Shown here piece after piece: positions 53,716-63,488 of a stretch of DNA of 64,000 nucleotides. Below the pieces are notes generated by a model, which was not told the origin of the DNA, ran no database searches, and saw only the letters and a list, made by a program, of their open reading frames with translations. This DNA comes from Pararhizobium sp. A13. Its GTDB lineage: Bacteria > Pseudomonadota > Alphaproteobacteria > Rhizobiales > Rhizobiaceae. The stretch lies in the NCBI RefSeq assembly GCF_040126305.1, contig NZ_CP149510.1:907001-971000 (forward strand), written 5' to 3'. Each line of letters begins with the position of its first letter. The first letter of the stretch is position 1. The position numbers were made by a program, and so were the translations under genes.

Positions 53716-54594
53716 ATGCCTTCGCTCAGCGCACTGCGCGTCTTTGAGGCCGCGGCACGGCTCAACAGCTTTTCCCGCGCCGCCGACGAGCTGCATGTCA
53801 CCCACGCCGCGGTCAGCCATCAGATCCGTCTGCTGGAAGACTGGTTCGGCCGGCCGCTTTTCCTGCGCGAAAAGCGCACCGTCCGGCTCGTGCCCGACGC
53901 GACCGCTCTGGCACAGACGCTCTCGGTATCGCTGGCGCGGATAGAAGCGGAAACGCGCGCTTTCCGTATGAAGGCGACGGGCGAACTCACGGTCGCCTGC
54001 ATCGCCTCGATCGCCACGCGCTGGCTCATTCCGGCCCTTCCGGATTTTCTTAAGCCTAATCCGGACATCAACGTGCGCGTCGTCTATGCGATGGGCGAGC
54101 AACGGTTTCGGGAGGGGGACTGCGACGTCCTGATCACGCTGGGCGAAGACCGGAGCGAGACGCGAGAAAGCACCTGGTTGTTTTCCCGTGCCAACCGGCC
54201 CGTTGTCAGCCCGGCTTACCTCGCGCGGCGGGGCATGCCCGAGACTGCAGAGGCGATCGCCGCCGCCGATCTCCTGCATGACGAGACGCCGGATCGCTGG
54301 CTGAAGTGGTGCAGGAAGGCGGGATTGCAAATGGACGGACCGTTGCGCGGCCCGGTGTTCCAGGACTTCAATCTGCTGGCCACAGCCGTTATCGCCGGAC
54401 ACGGCATCGCGCTCTGCCCGACCGAGGTATTTCGCCGCGAACTCGACAATGGCGACCTCGTCATTCTCTCCGATATCGAGACCTTGACGGACGAAAGCTA
54501 TTTTCTGGTCACCGCGAGGCCGGCAAGCGTGGCAGCCGGAAAATTCCGCGACTGGTTTTGCGGTCTGGCGGGCAGTTTTCGTGAATCCGGCTAA
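53716..54594 (+). CDS. LysR-family transcriptional regulator (GcvA-like)
   Basis: The 292-residue regulator has an N-terminal winged HTH (SLSALRVFEAAARLNSFSRAADELHVTHAAVSHQIR) and a LysR_substrate domain (from about residue 90, ATGELTVACIASIATRWLIP) resembling the GcvA/TrpI subgroup. ATG 53713 or 53716 is the start. It diverges from ectC over a LysR-type box, so ectC is the likely target and the effector may be an ectoine-related compound (inference). Its stop overlaps that of prpE by 4 bp, tail to tail. Confidence 0.9.
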   Translation: MPSLSALRVFEAAARLNSFSRAADELHVTHAAVSHQIRLLEDWFGRPLFLREKRTVRLVPDATALAQTLSVSLARIEAETRAFRMKATGELTVACIASIATRWLIPALPDFLKPNPDINVRVVYAMGEQRFREGDCDVLITLGEDRSETRESTWLFSRANRPVVSPAYLARRGMPETAEAIAAADLLHDETPDRWLKWCRKAGLQMDGPLRGPVFQDFNLLATAVIAGHGIALCPTEVFRRELDNGDLVILSDIETLTDESYFLVTARPASVAAGKFRDWFCGLAGSFRESG

Positions 54595-56498
54595 CCACCT
54601 AGGCCGCGTGACTTCAGCGCCGCGGAAATTTCCTCCAGCACGGCGGGGTCGTCGATCGTCGCCGGCATCTTCCAGCTTTCGCGATCGGCGATCTTCTGCA
54701 TCGTGCCGCGCAGAATTTTTCCAGAGCGGGTCTTTGGTAGGCGCTTGACGCAGATTGCTGTCTTGAACGCAGCGACGGGCCCGAGACGTTCGCGCACCAG
54801 GGCAACGACTTCCCTTTCGATTTCGGCTGTTTCACGGGAAACATCGGCATTGATGACGAGGAACCCGGCCGGGACCTGGCCCTTGATCGCATCGGCGACG
54901 CCGATCACTGCGCATTCGGCGACATCCGCATGGCTGGCGCAGATCTCTTCCATCGCCCCTGTCGACAGGCGGTGACCGGCCACATTGATGATGTCGTCGG
55001 TGCGCGACATGATGAAGATATAGCCGTCGTCATCGATATAGCCGGCATCTGCCGTGCGGTAGTAACCCGGGAATTCGGAGAGGCAGCTTTCGCGAAAACG
55101 CTCGTCGGCATTCCAGAACGTCGGCAGGCAGCCCGGTGGCAGCGGCAGCTTGATCACGACATTGCCGAGGGTTCCGACGCTGACCGAATGTCCGGCATCG
55201 TCCAGGATCTGGACGTCATAACCGGGCAGGGGCACTGCCGCGGACCCATATTTGACCGGCAGGAGGCCGAGGCCGAGAGGATTTCCGGCCACCGGCCAAC
55301 CGGTTTCCGTCTGCCACCAATTGTCGATGACGGGGACCCCAAGCTTCGCCTCCGCCCAGGCAACCGTATCTGGATCGGCCCGCTCGCCGGCAAGAAAGAG
55401 GGCTCGCAGGGATGAAATGTCATGCCGGCGGATCAGCTCTCCCTGCGGGTCCTCCTTGCGGATGGCACGGAAAGCCGTCGGCGCGGTGAACAGCTTGGTG
55501 ACGCCGTGTTGCTCGATGACCCGCCAGTAAGCGCCCGCATCGGGCGTGCCGACCGGTTTCCCCTCGTAGAGCACCGACGTGCTGCCGTTGAGCAGGGGCC
55601 CATAGACAATATAGGAATGGCCGACGACCCAGCCGATATCCGATGCTGCCCAGAAGACCTCCCCCGGCTTCACTCCAAAGAAGTTCTCCATAGACCATCG
55701 GAGCGCAACCATATGACCGCCATTGTCGCGCACCACGCCCTTGGGCTGCCCGGTCGTTCCGGACGTGTAGAGGACGTAAAGAGGATCGGTGGCCAGAACC
55801 GGCGTGCAGCCCAGATCGTTTCCAACCCGCTTCGCCTCGCTGACGGCCGAAGCAAAATCGATATCCCGATCTGGATGGAGCTCTGCCTGAAGCTCCTTCC
55901 GCTGATAGACGAGGCAGCGATCCGGTTTGTGCGCGCTGATCTCGATCGCGGCGTCGAGAAGAGGTTTGTAGGCAATGGTGCGGCCGCCTTCGATCCCGCA
56001 ACTGGCAGAAACGATCAGCTTTGCCGCGCTGTCGCTTATGCGCGTGGCAAGCTCGTTTGCCGCAAACCCGCCGAAGACGACGGAGTGCACGGCACCGATG
56101 CGGGTGGCCGCCAACATGGCAAAGGCCGCCTGCGGGATCATCGGCATATAGATGATGATCCGGTCACCCTTCTTTACGCCGAGGTCACGATAGACGCAGG
56201 CAAGCGCGACGACCTCTTCCAGCATGGCGCCATAGGTCCAATGTTCGACCGTACCGGTAACCGGACTGTCGTAGATCAGCGCATTCTGATCCGCGCGACC
56301 CGAAGCGACCTGGCGATCCAGACAATTGAAGCAGGTATTTGTCTCGCCACTACTAAACCAATGGCCGTAGACGCCCCGGTCCGGATCGAAAACGCGCTGC
56401 GGCGGCCGGAACCAATCGATATCCTTTGCGGCCTTCGCCCAGAACGCTTGCGAATCCTGCTTCCACGCGTCGTACACGTCGGAATAGCTGCTCGCCAT
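54591..56498 (-). CDS. prpE: Propionyl-CoA synthetase (AMP-forming)
   Basis: PrpE activates propionate (and acetate weakly). The 635-aa protein has a PrpE-type start (SSYSDVYDAWKQDSQAFWAKAAKDIDW) rather than that of Acs, the P-loop [47 protein letters not shown] (the Trp-Pro after Thr-Glu-Thr-Gly is PrpE-like), and KTRSGKILRGTMQKIA with the catalytic Lys. ATG 56498 gives the normal N-terminus. No prpBCD genes are nearby. A parS-like site lies inside (54828). Confidence 0.92.
   Translation of the reverse strand: MASSYSDVYDAWKQDSQAFWAKAAKDIDWFRPPQRVFDPDRGVYGHWFSSGETNTCFNCLDRQVASGRADQNALIYDSPVTGTVEHWTYGAMLEEVVALACVYRDLGVKKGDRIIIYMPMIPQAAFAMLAATRIGAVHSVVFGGFAANELATRISDSAAKLIVSASCGIEGGRTIAYKPLLDAAIEISAHKPDRCLVYQRKELQAELHPDRDIDFASAVSEAKRVGNDLGCTPVLATDPLYVLYTSGTTGQPKGVVRDNGGHMVALRWSMENFFGVKPGEVFWAASDIGWVVGHSYIVYGPLLNGSTSVLYEGKPVGTPDAGAYWRVIEQHGVTKLFTAPTAFRAIRKEDPQGELIRRHDISSLRALFLAGERADPDTVAWAEAKLGVPVIDNWWQTETGWPVAGNPLGLGLLPVKYGSAAVPLPGYDVQILDDAGHSVSVGTLGNVVIKLPLPPGCLPTFWNADERFRESCLSEFPGYYRTADAGYIDDDGYIFIMSRTDDIINVAGHRLSTGAMEEICASHADVAECAVIGVADAIKGQVPAGFLVINADVSRETAEIEREVVALVRERLGPVAAFKTAICVKRLPKTRSGKILRGTMQKIADRESWKMPATIDDPAVLEEISAALKSRGLGG
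54828..54843. other. parS-like 16-mer (15/16)
   Basis: TGTTTCACGGGAAACA differs from the parS consensus TGTTTCACGTGAAACA at one position (T to G at position 10). It lies inside prpE, about 7 kb from parB. Confidence 0.55.
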
Positions 56499-56596
56499 CT
56501 CCGTCTCCTCCACTCCCAAAACCGGGGTCAACCGGCCTCCAAGTGGAAACATTAGGAGATTGCGGAAGGGGCGAGAAGCCGGACGAAAGCATTAGA

Positions 56597-57259
56597 TCAA
56601 CGTGTGCCGAAGATCGCCGAGCCGACGCGGACGCTGGTCGCGCCGAACTGGACGGCAACCTCGAAATCGCCCGACATGCCCATGGACAGCTTTGTCAGCC
56701 CGCAACGCGCCGCGAGCTTGGCGAGCAGGGCGAAATGCGTCCCGGGATTCTCATCCGCCGGCGGAATGCACATCAGGCCCTCGATCGGAATGCCGATCGT
56801 CTCCCGGCACAGCGCGACGAAGGCAATGGTTTCGTCCGGCGCGATGCCGGCTTTTTGCGGCTCGAGGCCCGTATTGACCTGGACGTAGAGGCGAACGGGC
56901 TTGTCTTGGCGCACAATCTCAGCCGCGACAGCTCTGGCAATCTTCTCCCGGTCGATGGTCTCGATGACGTCGAAGAGGGCAACCGCATCGGCCGCCTTGT
57001 TGGATTGCAGCGGGCCAATCAGATGAAGCTCGATATCGGAGGTCCCCGCCGCGCGAAGCGCCGGCCATTTACCCTGCGCTTCCTGCACCCGGTTTTCGCC
57101 AAAGATCCGCTGTCCGGCGTCAATCACCGGGCGGATCACCTCAGCGTCGAACGTCTTCGAAACGGCAACCAGCGAAACGGAACCAGATGCCCGGTTCGCA
57201 CCGCCTTCTGCGTTGCGAATCCGGCTCAGGACATCGTTCAACCGTTCTTCCACGCTCAT
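56597..57259 (-). CDS. YggS-family PLP-binding protein (PLPBP)
   Basis: YggS/PROSC proteins bind PLP and help B6 homeostasis without known catalysis. Landmarks are VSLVAVSKTFDAEVIRPVIDAG (PLP Lys), IFGENRVQEAQGKW, ELHLIGPLQSNKA, and LSMGMSGDFEVAVQFGATSVRVGSAIFG (phosphate-binding loop). 220 aa is normal with ATG 57259. It diverges from leuS over about 250 bp. pdxY in this window is the other B6 gene but is 23 kb away. Confidence 0.93.
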   Translation of the reverse strand: MSVEERLNDVLSRIRNAEGGANRASGSVSLVAVSKTFDAEVIRPVIDAGQRIFGENRVQEAQGKWPALRAAGTSDIELHLIGPLQSNKAADAVALFDVIETIDREKIARAVAAEIVRQDKPVRLYVQVNTGLEPQKAGIAPDETIAFVALCRETIGIPIEGLMCIPPADENPGTHFALLAKLAARCGLTKLSMGMSGDFEVAVQFGATSVRVGSAIFGTR

Positions 57260-57507
57260 TGCCACCGTCTCCACCAGAATCCATCGACCGCGCCGGCCTT
57301 CCATACTTCGGAAAGCCAGCCTTTTGGCGCAATAGTCAAACATGGCGCGGATGCCAAGGCGTTATCGCCGCCGACTGGCCGAATGGCTCAAAGTTTTGCC
57401 CGCAAAGCCTTCCAAAACTTGACGCTACGCTTGTTTCATGGTGAAGGTCACGCCAAATATCTCAGGGGATGATTTCCCCTTGCCCAAATTTCCGGAACAT
57501 CGATCAT

Positions 57508-60135
57508 ATGGCTACCGAACGTTACAATCCGCGCGATGCTGAACCCCGCTGGCAACAGGAATGGGATCAGAAAAACGTCTTCACCACCGACAACGACGAT
57601 CCGCGCGAAAAATACTACGTGCTCGAGATGTTTCCCTATCCGTCGGGCCGCATCCATATGGGCCATGTGCGTAACTACGCGATGGGCGACGTCGTTGCCC
57701 GCTACAAGCGCGCCCGTGGGTACAATGTGCTGCATCCGATGGGCTGGGATGCCTTCGGCATGCCGGCGGAAAACGCCGCCATGGAACGCGGCGTGCATCC
57801 GGCGTCGTGGACCTACCAGAACATCGCTTCAATGAAGGCGCAGCTGAAGGTGATGGGCCTGTCGCTCGACTGGTCGCGTGAGTTTGCCACCTGCGATGTC
57901 GATTATTACCAGCAACAGCAGCACCTGTTTCTGGATTTCCTGGAAAAAGGTCTCGTCTATCGCAAGCAATCGAAGGTCAATTGGGATCCGGTCGACAACA
58001 CTGTTCTCGCCAACGAGCAGGTGATCGATGGCCGCGGCTGGCGTTCCGGCGCCTTGGTGGAACAACGCGAACTGACACAATGGTTCTTCCGCATCACCGA
58101 TTTCAGCCAGGATCTGCTTGATTCGCTGGATACGCTCGACCAATGGCCGGAAAAGGTCCGGCTGATGCAGAAGAACTGGATCGGCCGTTCCGAAGGCCTT
58201 ACGATCCGCTGGGAAATTGTTCCGGATACAGGCGCTGACGCATCCGAAGTGACCGTCTACACGACGCGGCCGGACACGCTGTTTGGCGCCTCCTTCCTGG
58301 CAATTGCCGCCGATCACCCGCTGGCACAGCAGTCCGCTGCCGCGAACGCCGAGATCGAGGCTTTCTGCGACGAATGCCGCCGCGCCGGCACGTCGCTGGC
58401 CGCACTCGAAACGGCTGAGAAGAAGGGCATGGACACCGGCATCCGGGTCAGGCATCCGCTTGATCCGAGCTGGGAGCTGCCGGTCTATGTCGCCAATTTC
58501 GTCCTGATGGACTACGGCACCGGCGCCATTTTCGGCTGCCCCTCCGGCGATCAGCGTGACCTCGACTTCGCCCGCAAATACGGCCTGCCGGTCGTTGCCG
58601 TCGTCATGCCGAAGGATGGCGACGCGGCAAGTTTCGCGATAGACGACGAGGCCTACGGCGGCGAGGGCGTGATGATCAATTCGCGCTTCCTCGACGGCCT
58701 TTCGATCGAAGAGGCCTTCGAGAAGGTCGCTTCGACGCTGGAGAACACGAAGATCGGCGGCGAACCGCAGGCCGAGCGCAAGGTCAACTTCCGCCTGCGC
58801 GACTGGGGCATCTCGCGCCAGCGCTACTGGGGCTGCCCGATCCCGGTCATCCATTGCGACGACTGCGGCGTTCTTCCCGTACCGAAGGCTGATCTGCCGG
58901 TAAAACTGCCCGACGATGTGACCTTCGACAAGCCGGGCAATCCGCTCGACCGCCATCCGACCTGGCGGCACGTCTCCTGCCCGCAATGCGGCAGGGATGC
59001 GCGGCGCGAGACCGATACGATGGATACCTTCGTCGATTCGTCGTGGTATTTCGCCCGCTTTACCGCGCCATGGGAGAGCAATCCGACCAATCCGGCAGTC
59101 GTCGACCGCTGGCTGCCGGTCGACCAGTATATCGGCGGCATCGAGCATGCGATTTTGCACCTGCTCTATTCGCGGTTCTTTACCCGGGCAATGAAGGCGA
59201 CCGGCCATGCCGGTCTCGATGAGCCATTCAAGGGCCTCTTCACCCAAGGCATGGTCGTGCACGAGACCTATAGCCGCGGCGAGGGCGCTCAGCGTGAGTG
59301 GATCACACCGGCTGAAATTGAGATCGAGGAAGTCGACGGCAAACGCCAGGCGACGCTGATCGAAACCGGCGAACCGATCACCATTGGCTCGATCGAGAAG
59401 ATGTCGAAATCGAAGAAGAATGTCGTTGATCCCGACGACATCATCGCTTCCTACGGCGCCGACACGGCCCGCTTCTTCGTCCTGTCGGATTCCCCGCCGG
59501 ATCGCGACGTCATCTGGTCGGAGGCCGGAGTCGAAGGCGCTCACCGCTTCGTGCAGCGCCTGTGGCGGCTGGTCTCGGAAGCATCCAGCGCGCTAAAGGC
59601 CATCGTGGCAAAGCCCGCTTCCAGCGGCTCTGCCTTGGTGATCTCGCAGTTCGCCCACAAGACGCTCAAGGCCGTCCAGGCGGACTATGACAAGCTGGCC
59701 TTCAACAAGGCCGTGGCACGCCTCTACGAGCTGGTGAATGCGCTCGCAAATCCCCTGACGCAGGTAGCCGAAGGGAACGCCGATACTGCGACCATCGCTG
59801 CCGTCAAGGACGCGACTGCTATCCTGATCAACCTGGTCGCGCCGATGATGCCGCATCTTGCCGAGCAGTGCTGGCAGGAAATCGGCGGTACAGGTCTGGT
59901 GGCGCAGACGGCGTGGCCGGTCTACAGCGAGGCGCTGGTCGCCGAGAATGAAGTGACCATGCCGGTCCAGATCAACGGCAAGAAGCGCGGCGATTTGACA
60001 ATCGCGCGCGATGCAGATCAGACTGCCATTGAGAGCGCCGTGCTTGCCCTCGACCCCGTCAAGGCCGCATTGAACGGCCAAAGCCCGAAGAAAATCATCG
60101 TCGTGCCCCAGAGGATTGTGAATGTCGTTGTCTGA
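57508..60135 (+). CDS. leuS: Leucyl-tRNA synthetase
   Basis: LeuS charges tRNA-Leu. The 875-aa class I enzyme has [17 protein letters not shown] (HIGH motif as HMGH), [15 protein letters not shown], the CP1 editing domain (about residues 230-420, with [12 protein letters not shown] and the Thr-rich site), [14 protein letters not shown] and the [12 protein letters not shown] (KMSKS) motif. ATG 57508 (MATERYNPR) is chosen; the upstream in-frame start adds an unsupported leader. lptE starts within its last codons. Confidence 0.98.
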   Translation: MATERYNPRDAEPRWQQEWDQKNVFTTDNDDPREKYYVLEMFPYPSGRIHMGHVRNYAMGDVVARYKRARGYNVLHPMGWDAFGMPAENAAMERGVHPASWTYQNIASMKAQLKVMGLSLDWSREFATCDVDYYQQQQHLFLDFLEKGLVYRKQSKVNWDPVDNTVLANEQVIDGRGWRSGALVEQRELTQWFFRITDFSQDLLDSLDTLDQWPEKVRLMQKNWIGRSEGLTIRWEIVPDTGADASEVTVYTTRPDTLFGASFLAIAADHPLAQQSAAANAEIEAFCDECRRAGTSLAALETAEKKGMDTGIRVRHPLDPSWELPVYVANFVLMDYGTGAIFGCPSGDQRDLDFARKYGLPVVAVVMPKDGDAASFAIDDEAYGGEGVMINSRFLDGLSIEEAFEKVASTLENTKIGGEPQAERKVNFRLRDWGISRQRYWGCPIPVIHCDDCGVLPVPKADLPVKLPDDVTFDKPGNPLDRHPTWRHVSCPQCGRDARRETDTMDTFVDSSWYFARFTAPWESNPTNPAVVDRWLPVDQYIGGIEHAILHLLYSRFFTRAMKATGHAGLDEPFKGLFTQGMVVHETYSRGEGAQREWITPAEIEIEEVDGKRQATLIETGEPITIGSIEKMSKSKKNVVDPDDIIASYGADTARFFVLSDSPPDRDVIWSEAGVEGAHRFVQRLWRLVSEASSALKAIVAKPASSGSALVISQFAHKTLKAVQADYDKLAFNKAVARLYELVNALANPLTQVAEGNADTATIAAVKDATAILINLVAPMMPHLAEQCWQEIGGTGLVAQTAWPVYSEALVAENEVTMPVQINGKKRGDLTIARDADQTAIESAVLALDPVKAALNGQSPKKIIVVPQRIVNVVV

Positions 60136-60640
60136 AAGAGCTCAAAGATACGCGCAACTTCTGGCAATCGGCACCTTCGTGGCCCTGGCGGGTTGCCAGG
60201 TGAAGCCGCTGTATTCGGAGGGGCCGCAGGGAAAGCCGGCAAGGGCGCTTGCCTCGATCGAGATTTCCGATGCCGACGACCGCGTCGAGCAGGAAGTCCG
60301 CAACGCGCTTGTGTTTCTGACATCAGGCGGCGCTGGTGAGCCGGCCAACCCGGAATACAGGATGGCCCTGAATGTCACCAGCGAGGTCATGGGTGTACTC
60401 TACAACCAGGAATCCGACACCGCAGGTGCAGGCCGCGTCATCGTCAGAGCCGACTACAACCTGACGCGCGCCGATAGCGGCGAAACCGTCCGTTCCGGAA
60501 ATCGCAGTGCCGTTGCACTCGTCGACTTTCCCGAGCAGGAATTCGCCAAGGTTCGCGCCACGCGCGACGCTGAGAAGCGCGCAGCCAAGGAACTGGCCGA
60601 AATCATCCGCGCGGACATAGCGGCGGCGCTCGGCCGCTGA
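60122..60640 (+). CDS. lptE: LPS-assembly lipoprotein LptE
   Basis: LptE plugs the LptD barrel and helps insert LPS in the outer membrane. The signal and lipobox are visible ([19 protein letters not shown], Cys 25), and the remainder matches the alphaproteobacterial LptE pattern with [16 protein letters not shown] and the [16 protein letters not shown] strand. 172 aa is normal. The start overlaps leuS by 14 bp and holA follows after 13 bp; leuS-lptE-holA is a conserved operon. Confidence 0.93.
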   Translation: MSLSERAQRYAQLLAIGTFVALAGCQVKPLYSEGPQGKPARALASIEISDADDRVEQEVRNALVFLTSGGAGEPANPEYRMALNVTSEVMGVLYNQESDTAGAGRVIVRADYNLTRADSGETVRSGNRSAVALVDFPEQEFAKVRATRDAEKRAAKELAEIIRADIAAALGR

Positions 60641-60653
60641 TCAAGGTGGCGAC

Positions 60654-61688
60654 ATGACCGAAATCAAGTCGCATGAATTCGATGGGTTTCTCCAGCGACC
60701 GCTCAAGGACAACAGGCTTTATCTCGTCTACGGGCCGGATCGAGGCCTTGTTTCCGAACGCGCTGGCCAGATCGCGGCAAAAAGCGGCGTGGCGCTGGAC
60801 GACCCCTTCTCCCTGATCAAGCTCGACGGCTCGGACCTGCAGCAAAGCCCCGGCCGCTTGCTGGACGAGGTCAATACGATCGGCCTCTTTGGTGGTGAAA
60901 AGCTTGTCTGGATCCGTGCCGCCGGCACGGAAAAAACGCTTGTCGATAGTTTTTCCGCATTGTCGCAGCAGCCCCCCGACGGCAGTTATGTCATCATCGA
61001 GGCTGGCGACCTCAAGAAGGGGACTGGCGTCCGAAAGATCGGCGAAACCGCACGTTCGGTCATCTCCGTTGCCTGTTACAGCGACGACGCGCGTGCATTG
61101 AATAGCCTGATCGACCAGGAACTGGGCCAGGAAGGCCTGCGGATCACGCCGGCGGCGCGGGAACGGCTGAATGAAGCGCTGGGCGGCGATCGCATCGCCT
61201 CCCGCAACGAGATCCGTAAGCTGGCGCTCTACTGCCGCGGCTTGGGCATGATCGAGGAGGGGCATGTGTCCGAGATCGTCGGCGACGCCAGCGGCGTTTC
61301 GGTCGATGATGCGATCGATGCCGTCCTCAAGGGCGATGTCGACGGCCTCCAGCATGCCATTCGCAAGATAACGGCCTCCAAGACGGCAATCTTTCTCGTG
61401 CTCCAGGCCTGCCTGAGGCAGTTTCAGCTTCTCGACTTGATGCGGGCGGAGATGGACGACAAGCGCCAGCAACCCGCCCAGATTGTTGCGACAATGGGCC
61501 GTCACATCCATTTCCGCCGCAAGCCGCTTGTCGAGGCGGCGCTGAAGACCTGGACTTTACCCGCGATCCGCCGGGAACTCGGCCGACTGCAAACGGCGAT
61601 TTTCCAAAGCCGCGCCCGGCAAAGCCTGGAAGAAAGTATCGCTATGCAGACGCTGCTGGCCATCACCTTGCAGTCGGCGCGCCGATAA
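60654..61688 (+). CDS. holA: DNA polymerase III subunit delta
   Basis: The delta subunit opens the beta clamp for loading. The 344-aa protein begins MTEIKSHEFDGFLQRPLKDN, then RLYLVYGPDRGLVSERAG (Walker A-like, degenerate), LFGGEKLVWIRAAG, GDRIASRNEIRKLALYC and VDDAIDAVLKGDVDG in the lid/collar regions. It is convergent with parB, with a 59-bp gap. Confidence 0.95.
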   Translation: MTEIKSHEFDGFLQRPLKDNRLYLVYGPDRGLVSERAGQIAAKSGVALDDPFSLIKLDGSDLQQSPGRLLDEVNTIGLFGGEKLVWIRAAGTEKTLVDSFSALSQQPPDGSYVIIEAGDLKKGTGVRKIGETARSVISVACYSDDARALNSLIDQELGQEGLRITPAARERLNEALGGDRIASRNEIRKLALYCRGLGMIEEGHVSEIVGDASGVSVDDAIDAVLKGDVDGLQHAIRKITASKTAIFLVLQACLRQFQLLDLMRAEMDDKRQQPAQIVATMGRHIHFRRKPLVEAALKTWTLPAIRRELGRLQTAIFQSRARQSLEESIAMQTLLAITLQSARR

Positions 61689-61727
61689 TTTACTTATCAG
61701 TTTGATCTATAATCCGATTCCAGAGAC

Positions 61728-61743
61728 GTTTCGGAACCGAAAC
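61728..61743. other. 7-bp-arm palindrome between holA and parB
   Basis: GTTTCGG-AA-CCGAAAC lies 5 bp beyond the parB stop. It has no T run, so it is not a standard terminator; it could stabilise 3' ends or bind a protein. Confidence 0.3.
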
Positions 61744-61747
61744 AATA

Positions 61748-62635
61748 CTAGCGCCGCTCAAGCAACCGGCAGATTTCCTCCAGCTGATCGAGCGTTTTGT
61801 AGGAGATGCGCAACTGGCCACCGCTTGCTTTGTGATTGACGGTCACGTCGAGCCCGAGGCTATCGGAAAGCGTTCTCTCCAGCGCCAGGGTGTCGGCGTC
61901 CTTTTCTTCCTTATGGGAAGGTTTGCCGTAGTTGGGGTCGTTCTGCGCGCGGATATCGTTCTGCGCCAGCCGTTCCGCATCTCGCACCGACATACCTTTC
62001 GCGACAATCGAACGCGCCAGGCCGACCGGGTCGGACGTCGGGATGAGCGCCCGCGCGTGACCAGCCGAAAGAGTGCCGGAAGACAGCATATCGCGAACAG
62101 GTTCCGGCAGCTTCAGCAAACGAAGACTGTTGGCGACATGGCTGCGGCTCTTGCCAATGATTTCGCCGAGATCATTCTGGGTATAGCCGTGCTCGGCGAT
62201 CAGCTGATCGTAGCCGAGGGCCTCTTCGAGTGGATTGAGGTCGGATCGTTGGACGTTTTCGACAATCGCGATCTCCAGCGCCGTCCGATCATCCACATCG
62301 CGGACGATCACCGGAATATCGGTGAAGCCGGCGAGTTGGGCCGCGCGCCAGCGACGTTCGCCGGCAATAATTTCATAGCGCTCATCAGCAATCGTGCGCA
62401 CGACGACCGGCTGAACAATACCGTGCTGACGGATCGAGCTCGCCAGATCCTGCAGTTCCGCCTCATCGAAGGAGCGGCGCGGGTTACGCGGATTACGCGC
62501 GACAAATTCGATCGGAATACGCCGGTCGGCATTGACAGGTGCAACCGGACCGCTGGCTTGCAGCGGCTGGTCCATTTCGCCAATCAAAGCCGCAAGACCG
62601 CGGCCAAGTCTTCTTCTCGAACTATCGTCATTCAT
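61748..62635 (-). CDS. parB: Chromosome partitioning protein ParB
   Basis: ParB is a CTPase that loads at parS and spreads to partition origins and recruit SMC. The 295-aa protein begins RRRLGRGLAALIGEM (ParA-interaction box), followed by the CTP-binding ParB/Sulfiredoxin fold (RRIPIEFVARNPRNPRRSFDEAEL, GERRWRAAQLAG) and the HTH (TQNDLGEIIGKSRSHVANSLRLL, then LSAGHARALIPTSDP). ATG 62635 is preferred over GTG 62644. It follows parA by 44 bp. Confidence 0.97.
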   Translation of the reverse strand: MNDDSSRRRLGRGLAALIGEMDQPLQASGPVAPVNADRRIPIEFVARNPRNPRRSFDEAELQDLASSIRQHGIVQPVVVRTIADERYEIIAGERRWRAAQLAGFTDIPVIVRDVDDRTALEIAIVENVQRSDLNPLEEALGYDQLIAEHGYTQNDLGEIIGKSRSHVANSLRLLKLPEPVRDMLSSGTLSAGHARALIPTSDPVGLARSIVAKGMSVRDAERLAQNDIRAQNDPNYGKPSHKEEKDADTLALERTLSDSLGLDVTVNHKASGGQLRISYKTLDQLEEICRLLERR

Positions 62636-62679
62636 CGTTTGCACTCACACTTATCGTTACGATGTCGAATCGATCGCGG

Positions 62680-63474
62680 TCAGGCGGCCTTCCGCTGCCT
62701 TTCGCGCTGAATCACTTCGGATGCCAATTGGAGGTAAGCTTGGCTGCCGGCGCATTTCAGGTCGTAAAGGATCGCCGGTTTGCCATAGGACGGCGCTTCG
62801 GAAACCCGAACATTGCGCGGGATCAGCGTATGATAGACCTTCTCGCCCAGATGGGTGCGCACATCATTGACGACCTGCTGGGCCAAATTGTTACGGGAAT
62901 CAAACATCGTCAACACGATGCCCTGGATGTCCAGCGCCGGATTGACGGATCGACGGACCTGATCGACGGTTTCCAGTAGCTGGCTCAATCCCTCGAGCGC
63001 AAAAAACTCGCATTGAAGCGGCACCAGCACCGAATGAGCTGCGGCCATCGCATTCATCGTCAGAAGGTTGAACGACGGCGGGCAATCGACGAGAACGTAG
63101 GAATATGAAAGCGCTTCGGGCGAGGCAAGCGCCTTGCGGAGCCGGAAGACCCGGTCGCTCTCACGCGAGATCTCCATCTCGACGCCAAGCAAGTCCATCG
63201 TCGAAGGGATGATAAACAGATTGGGAACGACGGTCTCCTGCACGATGTCATCGATTCCATGCGAACCGATCATCAGTTCGTAGGATGAAAGCTTGCGGTC
63301 GCGCCGTTGAATACCCAGGCCGGTGCTGGCATTGCCTTGCGGGTCGAGATCGACAATCAGAACCTTTTCGCCAATCGCCGCCAGAGCCGTTGCGAGGTTG
63401 ATCGCCGTTGTCGTCTTGCCGACGCCGCCCTTCTGATTGGCGATAGTGATGATCCGGTTCTTTTCGCCTGTCAT
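62680..63474 (-). CDS. parA: Chromosome partitioning ATPase ParA
   Basis: ParA drives ParB-parS segregation. The 264-aa protein has the deviant Walker A ANQKGGVGKTTTAINLA, DLDPQGNASTGLGI, VLVDCPPSFNLLTMNA, and VLTMFDSRNNLAQQVV. It lacks the N-terminal HTH of plasmid RepA/ParA, as expected for the chromosomal type. rsmG lies 14 bp upstream, forming the rsmG-parA-parB operon next to oriC in most alphaproteobacteria. Confidence 0.97.
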   Translation of the reverse strand: MTGEKNRIITIANQKGGVGKTTTAINLATALAAIGEKVLIVDLDPQGNASTGLGIQRRDRKLSSYELMIGSHGIDDIVQETVVPNLFIIPSTMDLLGVEMEISRESDRVFRLRKALASPEALSYSYVLVDCPPSFNLLTMNAMAAAHSVLVPLQCEFFALEGLSQLLETVDQVRRSVNPALDIQGIVLTMFDSRNNLAQQVVNDVRTHLGEKVYHTLIPRNVRVSEAPSYGKPAILYDLKCAGSQAYLQLASEVIQRERQRKAA

Positions 63475-63488
63475 GCCACAGTCCGCCG

